This document shows, one piece after another, positions 26,322-34,365 of a stretch of 64,000 nt of DNA. The notes below the pieces were generated by a model, which was not told where the DNA came from, made no database searches, and saw nothing but the letters and a program-made list of their open reading frames with translations. The position numbers and the translations under genes were made by a program. The DNA comes from Pseudobutyrivibrio sp. UBA1225 (lineage in GTDB: Bacteria; Bacillota; Clostridia; Lachnospirales; Lachnospiraceae), in assembly GCA_002309345.1 (NCBI GenBank), contig DBWZ01000094.1, positions 11,562 to 75,561 on the forward strand. Reading direction: 5' to 3'. How positions within the stretch are numbered: position 1 is the stretch's first letter; every line of letters begins with the position of its first letter.

Positions 26322-27125
26322 ATGAGCGAATTCAACAATTTAAAGCTTGAGGTTGCTGATGAGATTGCTGTTCTTACAATTTCACGTCCAGCAGCCCTTA
26401 ATGCACTTAACAGTGAGACACTTGACGAGTTAAACGTTGCTTTGACAGAAATCGAAGCTAGAGACGATGTAAAGGTTCTTATCCTTACTGGCGGTCCTGA
26501 TAAGAAAGATAATGCATTCAAGTCATTTGTCGCTGGTGCAGATATTTCAGAGATGGTTAACTTTACAGCTGCAGAGGCACGCGCTTTCGGTATGAGAGCA
26601 TCAGTTCCTTTCTTCAAGCTCATGAACATGAGACAGGTTACAATCTGTGCAGTTAACGGTTTTGCACTCGGTGGTGGATGCGAGATTTCTATGGCTTGTG
26701 ATATTCGTATCGCATCTGAGAATGCTACATTTGGTCAGCCAGAGTGTGGTCTTGGTATCATCCCAGGCTTCGGTGGCACACAGAGACTTGCTCGTCTTGT
26801 AGGCATGGGACGCGCTAAAGAGCTTATCTTCACATGCGATTCAATCGATGCAAACGAGGCATACAGAATCGGTCTTGTAAACAAGGTTGTTCCAGCTGAA
26901 GAGCTTATGAATACAGCAAAGGCTATGGCTGCTAAGATTGCTTCTAAGGGAAGCTATGCAGTATCTATCGCAAAGGCTGCTATCAACAACGGTTATGACA
27001 TGGATATCAAGAACGCAGTTGAGATGGAAGCAAACCTCTTCGGAATTACATGCTCTACTCACGACAAGGCAGAGGGTATGGGTGCATTCCTTGAGAGACG
27101 TGCTGCAAACCTCACAGACTTCTAA
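26322..27125 (+). CDS. crt: Enoyl-CoA hydratase/crotonase
   Basis: A 267-residue crotonase-fold enzyme. The CoA-binding oxyanion segment FVAGADISEM and the two catalytic glutamates of true hydratases are present (GGGCEISMACDI and PECGLGIIPGFGGTQR). It should hydrate crotonyl-CoA-type substrates, most likely as the 3-hydroxybutyryl-CoA dehydratase step of butyrate formation. The symbol is given on family grounds. The usual partners (thl, hbd, bcd, etf) are not adjacent, so another enoyl-CoA role is possible. It has its own strong promoter, AGAGGAGG before the ATG, codon use typical of a highly expressed gene, and a terminator. Confidence 0.85.
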   Translation: MSEFNNLKLEVADEIAVLTISRPAALNALNSETLDELNVALTEIEARDDVKVLILTGGPDKKDNAFKSFVAGADISEMVNFTAAEARAFGMRASVPFFKLMNMRQVTICAVNGFALGGGCEISMACDIRIASENATFGQPECGLGIIPGFGGTQRLARLVGMGRAKELIFTCDSIDANEAYRIGLVNKVVPAEELMNTAKAMAAKIASKGSYAVSIAKAAINNGYDMDIKNAVEMEANLFGITCSTHDKAEGMGAFLERRAANLTDF

Positions 27126-27171
27126 TTTTAGATTTTAAAAATGCTTAATAGAAATTAATATAGAAATAAGA

Positions 27172-27200
27172 AACGCCCAGGCATTGCCTGGGCGTTAGTT
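27172..27200. terminator. Terminator between crt and the convergent coiled-coil gene
   Basis: AACGCCCAGGC (27172-27182) pairs perfectly with GCCTGGGCGTT (27186-27196). It lies between convergent genes and probably serves the plus-strand transcript. Confidence 0.75.
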
Positions 27201-27227
27201 TGTTTAAAGAACTTAGCTAGATTATGG

Positions 27228-28004
27228 CTATTTCTGATTGCGAGAAGGACTTTGTTTCTGTTGAGCTTCCCATTCCCGGAGGTGCTGAAGACTAGAAGTT
27301 CTTGGTTTAGGAGTAGGAGGTTCTGATTGTTGGTAGCTGCTATTCTGGATACTTGTTGCAGTTTGTGATGTAATATTAGGCTCCGAAACAAGTTGATTAT
27401 TGTCATTTTGATGCGTATTTTGTACAGCTAGTGTGTTATTCTCTTGTTTATTCTGACTTGATTGCTCTAGTTGATTCACTTTATTAGTTAACGCTTGTAT
27501 AATTAAGTTTTGATTGTCTAACATAGCAGTTAACTCTTGTATAGTTGAGTTTTGCCTAGTCACTTTATTATTTAGACTACGATTATCTCTCTCTAGCTGG
27601 GCTACTTTATCCGACAAATCATTAGTTCGTCTATCGATGTCATTAACAGCGTTAACTATATAGTTATTTATATAATAATCTATTTGATTGAAACGATTTT
27701 CACTAGAATCTATAGTACGTAATAATAGCTCGTTGAGCTCACTAATCTCTTGTCTTTGGTCTAATATAACGTTTGTTCGATTTACCGGTGCTTCTCCTTG
27801 GCTCCCATTCGGATATACTGGCCCATGGTTTATCATATCTGGTTCCATAGGGGTTACTGATGTTGCTGTAGTACTAAAGAAATCCGAATTCCTGGTTATA
27901 AAATCAAAAGATGGCAATGGGCCTGACTCGCTAGTTCTTTCATTATCAGTTCCGCTACGTCCGTAAGAATCGGCGTAGTCATTTAAATTATTATTATCAC
28001 TCAT
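27228..28004 (-). CDS. Unrecognised Asn/Gln-rich coiled-coil protein
   Basis: A 258-residue hydrophilic protein with no signal peptide or TM. Residues 1-80 are low-complexity and polar. About 85-185 form a heptad-rich coiled coil (DKVAQLERDNRSLNNKVTRQ, later LTNKVNQLEQSSQNK). The tail is disordered and ends in a Pro-rich basic stretch (PPTPKPRTS). I recognise no family. AGAAAGGA precedes the ATG. It is AT-rich relative to the crotonase gene beside it, on the minus strand like the similar-looking genes at 29687 and 63450, which suggests horizontal origin. Its tail resembles adaptor or effector proteins, but that is only an impression. Confidence 0.6.
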   Translation of the reverse strand: MSDNNNLNDYADSYGRSGTDNERTSESGPLPSFDFITRNSDFFSTTATSVTPMEPDMINHGPVYPNGSQGEAPVNRTNVILDQRQEISELNELLLRTIDSSENRFNQIDYYINNYIVNAVNDIDRRTNDLSDKVAQLERDNRSLNNKVTRQNSTIQELTAMLDNQNLIIQALTNKVNQLEQSSQNKQENNTLAVQNTHQNDNNQLVSEPNITSQTATSIQNSSYQQSEPPTPKPRTSSLQHLREWEAQQKQSPSRNQK

Positions 28005-28112
28005 TTGTATTTTCCTTTCTAAAATTGATAATTATAAATAAAAAACAGTTACATATATATATATCAATAAAAAAATTATTTTTTTTCCAAAATTTGGAAA
28101 AAAATCCATATT

Positions 28113-28175
28113 TTTTATTGAATTATATATGTACATGTACAGAAGATTGTTACTTTTTTGACAAAGAGGTAGCAA
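28113..28175 (+). promoter_or_regulatory. Duplicated promoter block, copy 1, with 5' hairpin
   Basis: A 30-base block at 28113-28142 recurs with one mismatch at 28833-28862. It contains the perfect palindrome TGTACATGTACA (28130-28141). It is followed by a stem 28147-28155/28167-28175, whose counterpart in copy 2 keeps pairing with base changes. Confidence 0.6.
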
Positions 28176-28207
28176 ATAATTAACAGAAAAAATATGGAGG
28201 AAAATTA

Positions 28208-28765
28208 ATGAAGAAACAAATTATTGCAACAACATTACTTGCAACTATGGCATTAACAGTGGGCTATGCCAACAAGGCAGACGTAAAGGTTGCTACGCAC
28301 GAGGGAAATGTAGTTGAAGCTAAAGCAGATTATGTTAGTCCAATAGATACATCCGATTATACCCAATTACCAGTGGTATATGGGCGTTATGCAGAAGCAG
28401 CTGGACCTAGGTATATTTTTGATAAATATACCGATGAGGAAACATCTAATTTTACTAATTCCCTTAAAGAAAATGTATATAGTTTTAAAAGAAAGGGTAA
28501 CAATTATCCTGATATGCAGATGAAAACATATATGGATAATACATATGGTTCCGAAGAGGTGGCAAGTATCACTGTTTACAGCAATAGTGTGCCAATGGGA
28601 AAGGGAAATATGATTGGGAAATCATTCGACTATGTAAAGAACTCAATTAAATATGCACCGCTGAGACAAGGGAATGATTGGCTACAATACGAGTGTGCAG
28701 GCGGTACGATTGAATATAGTGGATCCAATGGTAAGGTGACGAGTGTATCTCTATTTTTTAAATAG
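28208..28765 (+). CDS. Small secreted protein, paralogue 1
   Basis: A 185-residue protein with a Sec signal peptide (MKKQ, then a hydrophobic core to about residue 21, cleavage probably after YA or NKA) and no lipobox. The mature part begins with a segment almost identical to the next gene (NKADVKVATHEGNVVEAKA) and then diverges. A shared C-terminal pattern (GNMIGKSFDYVKNSI, near the end KVTSVSLFF) shows the two are homologous throughout. Function unknown. ATGGAGG precedes the start. It is probably exported, and no anchor is visible. Confidence 0.7.
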   Translation: MKKQIIATTLLATMALTVGYANKADVKVATHEGNVVEAKADYVSPIDTSDYTQLPVVYGRYAEAAGPRYIFDKYTDEETSNFTNSLKENVYSFKRKGNNYPDMQMKTYMDNTYGSEEVASITVYSNSVPMGKGNMIGKSFDYVKNSIKYAPLRQGNDWLQYECAGGTIEYSGSNGKVTSVSLFFK

Positions 28766-28832
28766 ACATTAATTTTAAAAGTGATTTTGAAGCAATCACT
28801 GTAAAAAATGGTGTTAAATGAAAAACACCTTC

Positions 28833-28891
28833 TTTTATTGAATAATATATGTACATGTACAGTGGGGGCTACTTTTTATAGAAGAAGTAGC
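28833..28891 (+). promoter_or_regulatory. Duplicated promoter block, copy 2, with 5' hairpin
   Basis: The second copy of the block (28833-28862) with palindrome TGTACATGTACA at 28850-28861, followed by the stem GCTACTT (28868-28874)/AAGTAGC (28885-28891). Relative to copy 1, two pairs change from U-G to C-G or U-A and pairing is preserved. Confidence 0.6.
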
Positions 28892-28924
28892 ATAACTAGC
28901 TTTAAAGACAGGAGGAAAAATTCT

Positions 28925-29443
28925 ATGAAGAGAAAACAATTGATTGCAGCGACATTACTTGCATCTATGGTATTGACTGTTGGCTATGCCAACAAGGCAG
29001 ATGTAAAGGTTACTACACATGAAGGAAATGTAGTTGAGACGAAAGCGGGTATTGATTCTTTGAAAACAATAAACGGCTTGACAATCAATAATTATCCGGT
29101 AGCTTTTTTGTTATCTAAAGATTATAATGATATGTTTCCGGATGATTCTTCTAGTATTCCTTGGGAAAGGACCATTTATATCTATAAAGATAATGATCTT
29201 AAGTTGGTGCTCAAGGTAGATAAAAACACTAATCGAGTAAACTCAGTTTCAACCTATACTGATGATGTTGACTTAGGTTATGGAATGAAAATCGGAAATT
29301 CAATAAGTGATATAAAGAAGAGTATTCCTCTTAAACCAAAATATGAATGGGGCGAGGATGTGGGATACGACCTCGGAGATACTACGGTTCAACTACGCGC
29401 TGAGGATGGCAAGTTAGTTGGTGTAGATTTATTAAGAAATTAG
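28925..29443 (+). CDS. Small secreted protein, paralogue 2
   Basis: A 172-residue exported protein with a near-duplicate signal peptide and first mature residues of the preceding gene (TVGYANKADVKVTTHEGNV). The middle is strongly diverged. The end has GYGMKIGNSISDIKKSI and EDGKLVGVDLL, aligning with paralogue 1. The start at 28925 follows AGGAGG. A 39-residue upstream extension crosses the promoter palindrome and is rejected. Conservation of promoter, hairpin and secretion signal with a changing mature domain looks like a gene family under diversifying pressure or one with different targets. No known domain was recognised. Confidence 0.7.
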   Translation: MKRKQLIAATLLASMVLTVGYANKADVKVTTHEGNVVETKAGIDSLKTINGLTINNYPVAFLLSKDYNDMFPDDSSSIPWERTIYIYKDNDLKLVLKVDKNTNRVNSVSTYTDDVDLGYGMKIGNSISDIKKSIPLKPKYEWGEDVGYDLGDTTVQLRAEDGKLVGVDLLRN

Positions 29444-29474
29444 ATGCACAAATAAACTAGTTATGTAATTATAT

Positions 29475-29517
29475 AAAGTGATTGTCACAGAGTATTTTGT
29501 GACAATCACTTTTTTTG
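29475..29517 (+). terminator. Strong terminator after secreted paralogue 2
   Basis: A 15-bp stem (29475-29489 with 29498-29512), an 8-base loop and a T run. Confidence 0.9.
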
Positions 29518-29552
29518 TTTTCGCAAATTTTTTGGGAATAAAATCAAGAAAA

Positions 29553-29609
29553 AAACACCCAAGACATGATTTGTTCTCTACATATCAACTAAGTGTGGGT
29601 GTTTTTTTT
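29553..29609. terminator. Second hairpin with T run, probably bidirectional
   Basis: AAACACCCA (29553-29561) pairs with TGGGTGTTT (29596-29604), followed by T on the plus strand and by A/T-rich sequence on the other. It sits between convergent genes. The loop is long (34 bases), so efficiency is uncertain. Confidence 0.5.
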
Positions 29610-29686
29610 AGAAAAGAGGATTAGAAAGCTAACAAAATGCAAAATTTTCTTTATCCATTTTATATCCTCCGTTAAACAGATTTTGT

Positions 29687-30379
29687 CTACTGTTTGTTAT
29701 TATGGAGTAATGGTTGTTGGCTGTCATATGAAGGTGCTGAGGAAATCTGGCTAGCATTTTCATCGATACCATTAGTGTATGTAGATCGGTTGTACGGATT
29801 GTTTGCTACATATACGGGGGGTTGTTGTTGCCCTTTCTTATAATTAATCATTTCGCCTGCAAGTTCTCCAATCCTATATTTGAGAACTTTCTCTTTTAGT
29901 TTATTTATCTTGCTTGCTTCCTCAACTTTTTCGTTTAATCTCTTATAGTTATTTTTTAAATCATTTTTATAAAGCTTTTTTACTTCTTTTTTAAGCGAAG
30001 AATTTTCAATTTTTTTCTTTAATGTTTTACTCTCTTCAATTAGATTGAATGCGGATTCATACTCGGCTTTTCGCAGTGCTACTTTGGTTTCATAGTATGT
30101 TCGTACTATCTTAATCTGTTTTGAATTAAGTTTTTTAACATCTTTTATACTTAAATAAGCGCTTTTTCTTTTATCATAGTCTTTTTTTAGTTCTTGCGGC
30201 ACCTCGCTTTTGGGAATTTTTTTTAAGGCCTCTTTTAGTCTTTCAATCATTGCATCTTTTTCTTTTATAAGTGCATTGTTCGCATTGTTTTTCTTTCCGG
30301 TTCGATTTTTTAGATAATCCTTTAAAAAACCTTTGATCTTAAACTTTGTTTTCTTTTTTGCTTCATTTTTGTTTGACAT
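29687..30379 (-). CDS. Unrecognised Lys-rich helical protein
   Basis: A 230-residue, very basic protein. Residues 1-40 are Lys-rich. About 40-175 are predicted long helices/coiled coil (EKDAMIERLKEALKKIPKSE, ESKTLKKKIENSS). The tail of about 50 residues is disordered and rich in Asn, Gln, Ser and Pro (SAPSYDSQQPLLHNNKQ). There is no signal peptide or TM. AAAGGA lies before the ATG. It resembles the 27228 gene in layout (helical middle, polar Pro/Gln tail, minus strand, AT-rich) without clear sequence similarity. No function is assigned. Nucleic-acid or membrane-surface binding by the basic N-terminus is possible. Confidence 0.55.
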   Translation of the reverse strand: MSNKNEAKKKTKFKIKGFLKDYLKNRTGKKNNANNALIKEKDAMIERLKEALKKIPKSEVPQELKKDYDKRKSAYLSIKDVKKLNSKQIKIVRTYYETKVALRKAEYESAFNLIEESKTLKKKIENSSLKKEVKKLYKNDLKNNYKRLNEKVEEASKINKLKEKVLKYRIGELAGEMINYKKGQQQPPVYVANNPYNRSTYTNGIDENASQISSAPSYDSQQPLLHNNKQ

Positions 30380-30559
30380 ATTTTTATCCTTTCTATTGCT
30401 AAGTAAATTTTTTAGTGTCAGGCATCTACAAAATCACAAATAGTCAATCGTAGGTGCGTCTATATAGTAATTCAATAAAATTTTTGAGATTTTTCCATTT
30501 CTTACGAATTTATTGCGAATTCTAAGAAATATTTAAGAAATCTTTTAGATTTAGCTCAC

Positions 30560-30588
30560 TTGTAAAATTCCCTTGAAACGAGTATGAT
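30560..30588 (+). promoter_or_regulatory. Promoter of the DUF4190 gene and probably ileS
   Basis: TTGTAA (30560-30565), a 17-bp spacer, TATGAT (30583-30588), 39 bp before the start codon. The rest of the gap from 30380 shows no gene and no T-box consensus. Confidence 0.5.
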
Positions 30589-30627
30589 TATTAAGATTAG
30601 GAACACTATAAGCTGTTAGGAGTATGT

Positions 30628-31029
30628 ATGAACGAAGATTACATGTTTGAAGAAGAAGTAGACAAGAACAAAGAACCTGAAAAAACAGTTAATGAAACAA
30701 CTCCAGAGGTTGGGGCGGGTTACTATTACAATCAGCAGCCTAGCAACACTGGAATGGCAATAGGTTCATTTGTTTCAGGGTTACTGGCTTTACTGTTTTT
30801 TTCAGTGGGAGTCAACCTACTAGTTGCTTTAATCAGTATAGCCCTTGGAATAGTTTTTTTAACCAAGACCAATGAAATACAGGGTAGAACTCTTGCCAAG
30901 GTAGGCATCGTTGTTTCCATAATCAGCATTATATTGTTTGTTGGCTCAGTCATTTGGATTCTCCCAAACGCTGAGAATTTAACACAGATGTACGATTCAC
31001 TCCCTTACTATAACGGGGTGAAGTATTAA
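30628..31029 (+). CDS. DUF4190-type small membrane protein
   Basis: A 133-residue protein: a polar, acidic N-terminus with Tyr/Gln/Asn (YYYNQQPSN), then two long hydrophobic segments (about residues 43-80 and 88-113) joined by KTNEIQGRTLAKVG, a layout typical of DUF4190 proteins. It is probably a membrane protein with a cytosolic tail. Its role is unknown. TTAGGAGT precedes the ATG. Only 69 bases separate it from ileS with no terminator, so it may be co-transcribed with the synthetase gene. Confidence 0.7.
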   Translation: MNEDYMFEEEVDKNKEPEKTVNETTPEVGAGYYYNQQPSNTGMAIGSFVSGLLALLFFSVGVNLLVALISIALGIVFLTKTNEIQGRTLAKVGIVVSIISIILFVGSVIWILPNAENLTQMYDSLPYYNGVKY

Positions 31030-31098
31030 TACATATTAAAATAAGAGAAGGGTTGTGTGACGAGAAAGCACGACCTCATAGAAAGGAATTACTTTTAT

Positions 31099-34000
31099 AT
31101 GTACAACAAGGTAGACGCAAGCTTAAATTTTGTTGAGCGCGAAAAACAGGTGCTCAAATTCTGGCAGGACAACGATATCTTCCAGAAATCAATGGATTCA
31201 AGAAAAGAAGGAGAGACTTACACATTCTACGATGGACCTCCTACAGCAAATGGCAAACCTCATATCGGTCACGTAGAGACTCGAGCTATCAAGGACATGA
31301 TTCCAAGATACCAGACAATGAAGGGCAAATATGTACCCCGTAAGGCTGGTTGGGATACACATGGTCTTCCAGTAGAGCTTGAGGTAGAAAAGTTGCTTGG
31401 CCTCAACGGTAAAGAACAAATCGAAAACTACGGTATGGAGCCTTTCATCAAAAAATGTAAGGAATCCGTATGGAAATATAAGGGAATGTGGGAGGACTTC
31501 TCAGGAACAGTTGGTTTCTGGGCCGATATGGACAATCCTTACATCACATATGATGACAATTTCATCGAGTCAGAGTGGTGGGCACTCAAGACAATCTGGG
31601 ACAAGAAGCTTCTTTACAAGGGATTCAAAATCGTTCCTTACTGTCCTCGTTGTGGTACTCCGCTCTCAGCTCAAGAGGTTGCTCAGGGTTACAAGACGGT
31701 CAAGGAGCGTTCAGCAATCGCTCGTTTCAAAATCAAAGGTGAGGATGCATACTTCCTTGCTTGGACAACTACACCATGGACACTTCCATCCAACCTTGCA
31801 CTTTGCGTAAATCCAATCGAAACTTACATCAAAGTCAAGGCTGCAGATGGCTATACATACATCCTTGCAGAGGCTCTTGCAGACAAGGTTCTTTCAAAGC
31901 TTGCCACAGAAGAAGGCGCAAAGGCATACGAAGTACTTGAAACCTACAAGGGTACAGATCTTGAGTACAAGGAATATGAGCCACTCTTTGAATGTGCAGG
32001 TATTGCCGCAGAAAAGCAGCACAAGAAGGCTCACTTCGTAGTTTGTGATGATTACGTTACCATGTCAGATGGTACTGGTATCGTACATATCGCTCCTGCA
32101 TTTGGTGAGGACGATGCCAAGGTTGGTCGCAAGTATGATCTTCCATTTGTACAGTTCGTAAATGGCAAGGGTGAGCTCACAGAAGAGACTCCTTATGCAG
32201 GTCAGTTCGTTAAGGATGCCGATCCAAACGTTCTCAAGGATTTGGATGCCAAGGGACAGCTTTTCGAGGCTCCTAAGTTCGAGCACGAGTATCCACACTG
32301 CTGGAGATGCGACACTCCACTTATCTACTACGCTAGAGAATCATGGTTCATCAAGATGACCGAGGTCAAGGATGACCTGATTAAAAATAACAACACTGTA
32401 AATTGGATTCCAGATTCAATCGGTAAGGGACGTTTTGGAGATTGGCTCGAGAACGTTCAGGACTGGGGTATCTCTCGTAACCGTTACTGGGGCACTCCAC
32501 TCAATATCTGGGAATGTCCAGATTGTGGCAAGCAGATTTCAATCGGTAGCCGCAAGGAGTTAGCAGAGCTTTCTGGTCGCGCAGACGCAGAGTCTATCGA
32601 GCTTCATCGTCCATACATCGATGAGGTTACATGCACTTGCCCAGATTGCGGCGGTACAATGAAGCGTGTGCCAGAAGTTATCGACTGCTGGTTTGATTCA
32701 GGAGCTATGCCATTTGCTCAGCATCACTATCCATTCGAAAACAAGGAGATTTTTGAGCAGCAGTTCCCAGCCAAGTTTATTTCCGAAGCTGTTGACCAGA
32801 CTCGTGGTTGGTTCTACTCGTTGATGGCTGAGTCAACCTTGCTTTTCAACAAGGCTCCTTATGAAAATGTAATCGTCCTTGGTCACGTTCAAGATGAAAA
32901 CGGTCAAAAGATGTCCAAGTCAAAGGGCAATGCAGTTGATCCATTCGAAGCTCTTGAAAAGATGGGTGCAGATGCAATCAGATGGTATTTCTACACATCT
33001 TCAGCACCATGGATCCCAAAGAGATTTGGTGAAAATGCAGTTATGGAAGGCCAGAGAAAGTTCCTTGGAACACTTTGGAATACATATGCTTTCTATATTT
33101 TATATGCGAACATTGATGAGTTTGATCCTACCAAGTATGAGCTTGACTTTAACAAGCTTGCAGTTATGGACAAATGGATCCTTTCTCGTCTCAATTCGGC
33201 AATCAAGGCTGTAGATGAGAACCTTGACGCATACAAGATTCCAGAGGCAGCAAGAGCACTTGATGAGTTCGTAGACGATTTGTCTAACTGGTATGTACGC
33301 CGTTGTCGCGATAGATTCTGGGCAAAGGGTATGGAGCAGGACAAGATTAATGCTTACATGACACTTTACACTTGCCTTAAGGATATTGCACTTGCAGCAG
33401 CACCAATGATTCCATTTATGACAGAGGAAATCTATCAGAACATGGTTCGCTCAGTAGACAAGACAGCTCCTGAGTCAATCCACCTTTGTGATTTCCCTGC
33501 ATACAATGAGCAGTTTATTGACAAGAAGCTCGAGGAAGATATGGATGAGCTTCTCAAGATTGTTGTTCACGGTCGTGCATGTAGAAATACAGCAGCCATC
33601 AAGAACCGTCAGCCAATCGGTCAGATGTACATCAAGGCTGAGCACGAGCTTGATGATATGTATGTTTCTATCATCGAGGATGAGCTTAATGTTAAAAAGG
33701 CTACATTTACAGATGATGTTTCATCATTTACATCATACAGCTTCAAGCCACAGCTTCGTACAGTAGGACCTAAGTACGGCAAGTTCCTCGGTGGCATCCA
33801 AAAAGCACTTGCCTCACTTGATGGCAATGCAGCATACGCAGATCTCAAGGCAAATGGGGTATTAAGATTGCCAGAGGTTGATGCTTCTATCGAGCTTGCA
33901 GAGGAAGACTTACTTATCTCTATGGCTCAGACAGAGGGCTTTGTAGCAGATGGCGACAACTATGTAACAGTAGTTCTCGATACAAATCTTACAGAAGAGC

Positions 34001-34257
34001 TTCTTGAGGAAGGCTTTGTAAGAGAGCTTGTTTCGAAGATTCAGACAATGCGTAAGGAAGCAGATTTCGAAGTTATGGATCGAATCACAGTTTCTTACGA
34101 AGGATCTGATAAAATAAATAGTATCTTTGAGGCAAACAAGGATGAAATCGCAGGTGAAGTCCTTGCGGATGAGATAGTTGTGGGCGCTGAAGGCACTTAC
34201 AGCAAAGACTGGAACATCAACGGAGAGAAGGTTAAGTTATCAGTTACAAGGATTTAA
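31099..34257 (+). CDS. ileS: Isoleucyl-tRNA synthetase, type 2
   Basis: About 1052 residues. The class I signature HIGH appears in PPTANGKPHIGHVETR and KMSKS in NGQKMSKSKGNAVDPFEAL. WTTTPWTLPSN is part of the editing domain and WFDSGAMP part of the catalytic core. The length and the C-terminal extension (RELVSKIQTMRKEADFEV, DUF5915-like) mark it as the eukaryote-like type 2 form rather than the ~930-residue type 1 with a zinc-binding end. Type 2 enzymes are generally poorly inhibited by mupirocin. The start at 31099 gives the normal family N-terminus (MYNKVDASLNFVEREKQVLKFW region). A GTG at 31057 with AGAAGGG is an alternative. No T-box precedes it. Confidence 0.95.
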   Translation: MYNKVDASLNFVEREKQVLKFWQDNDIFQKSMDSRKEGETYTFYDGPPTANGKPHIGHVETRAIKDMIPRYQTMKGKYVPRKAGWDTHGLPVELEVEKLLGLNGKEQIENYGMEPFIKKCKESVWKYKGMWEDFSGTVGFWADMDNPYITYDDNFIESEWWALKTIWDKKLLYKGFKIVPYCPRCGTPLSAQEVAQGYKTVKERSAIARFKIKGEDAYFLAWTTTPWTLPSNLALCVNPIETYIKVKAADGYTYILAEALADKVLSKLATEEGAKAYEVLETYKGTDLEYKEYEPLFECAGIAAEKQHKKAHFVVCDDYVTMSDGTGIVHIAPAFGEDDAKVGRKYDLPFVQFVNGKGELTEETPYAGQFVKDADPNVLKDLDAKGQLFEAPKFEHEYPHCWRCDTPLIYYARESWFIKMTEVKDDLIKNNNTVNWIPDSIGKGRFGDWLENVQDWGISRNRYWGTPLNIWECPDCGKQISIGSRKELAELSGRADAESIELHRPYIDEVTCTCPDCGGTMKRVPEVIDCWFDSGAMPFAQHHYPFENKEIFEQQFPAKFISEAVDQTRGWFYSLMAESTLLFNKAPYENVIVLGHVQDENGQKMSKSKGNAVDPFEALEKMGADAIRWYFYTSSAPWIPKRFGENAVMEGQRKFLGTLWNTYAFYILYANIDEFDPTKYELDFNKLAVMDKWILSRLNSAIKAVDENLDAYKIPEAARALDEFVDDLSNWYVRRCRDRFWAKGMEQDKINAYMTLYTCLKDIALAAAPMIPFMTEEIYQNMVRSVDKTAPESIHLCDFPAYNEQFIDKKLEEDMDELLKIVVHGRACRNTAAIKNRQPIGQMYIKAEHELDDMYVSIIEDELNVKKATFTDDVSSFTSYSFKPQLRTVGPKYGKFLGGIQKALASLDGNAAYADLKANGVLRLPEVDASIELAEEDLLISMAQTEGFVADGDNYVTVVLDTNLTEELLEEGFVRELVSKIQTMRKEADFEVMDRITVSYEGSDKINSIFEANKDEIAGEVLADEIVVGAEGTYSKDWNINGEKVKLSVTRI

Positions 34258-34365
34258 TAAAATGGTGGAATGAGTGAAACCACCAGCAAAATGTGAAAAA
34301 TAGTCCGTTGAAAAAGACTGAATGTGCAACGGACGAGTGAAAATTTAAGATTGGGGGTTGAGTGA

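Noticed and set aside
30380..31098. T-box riboswitch for ileS
   Set aside because: No T-box consensus or terminator/antiterminator pair was found in the leader or intergenic gap.
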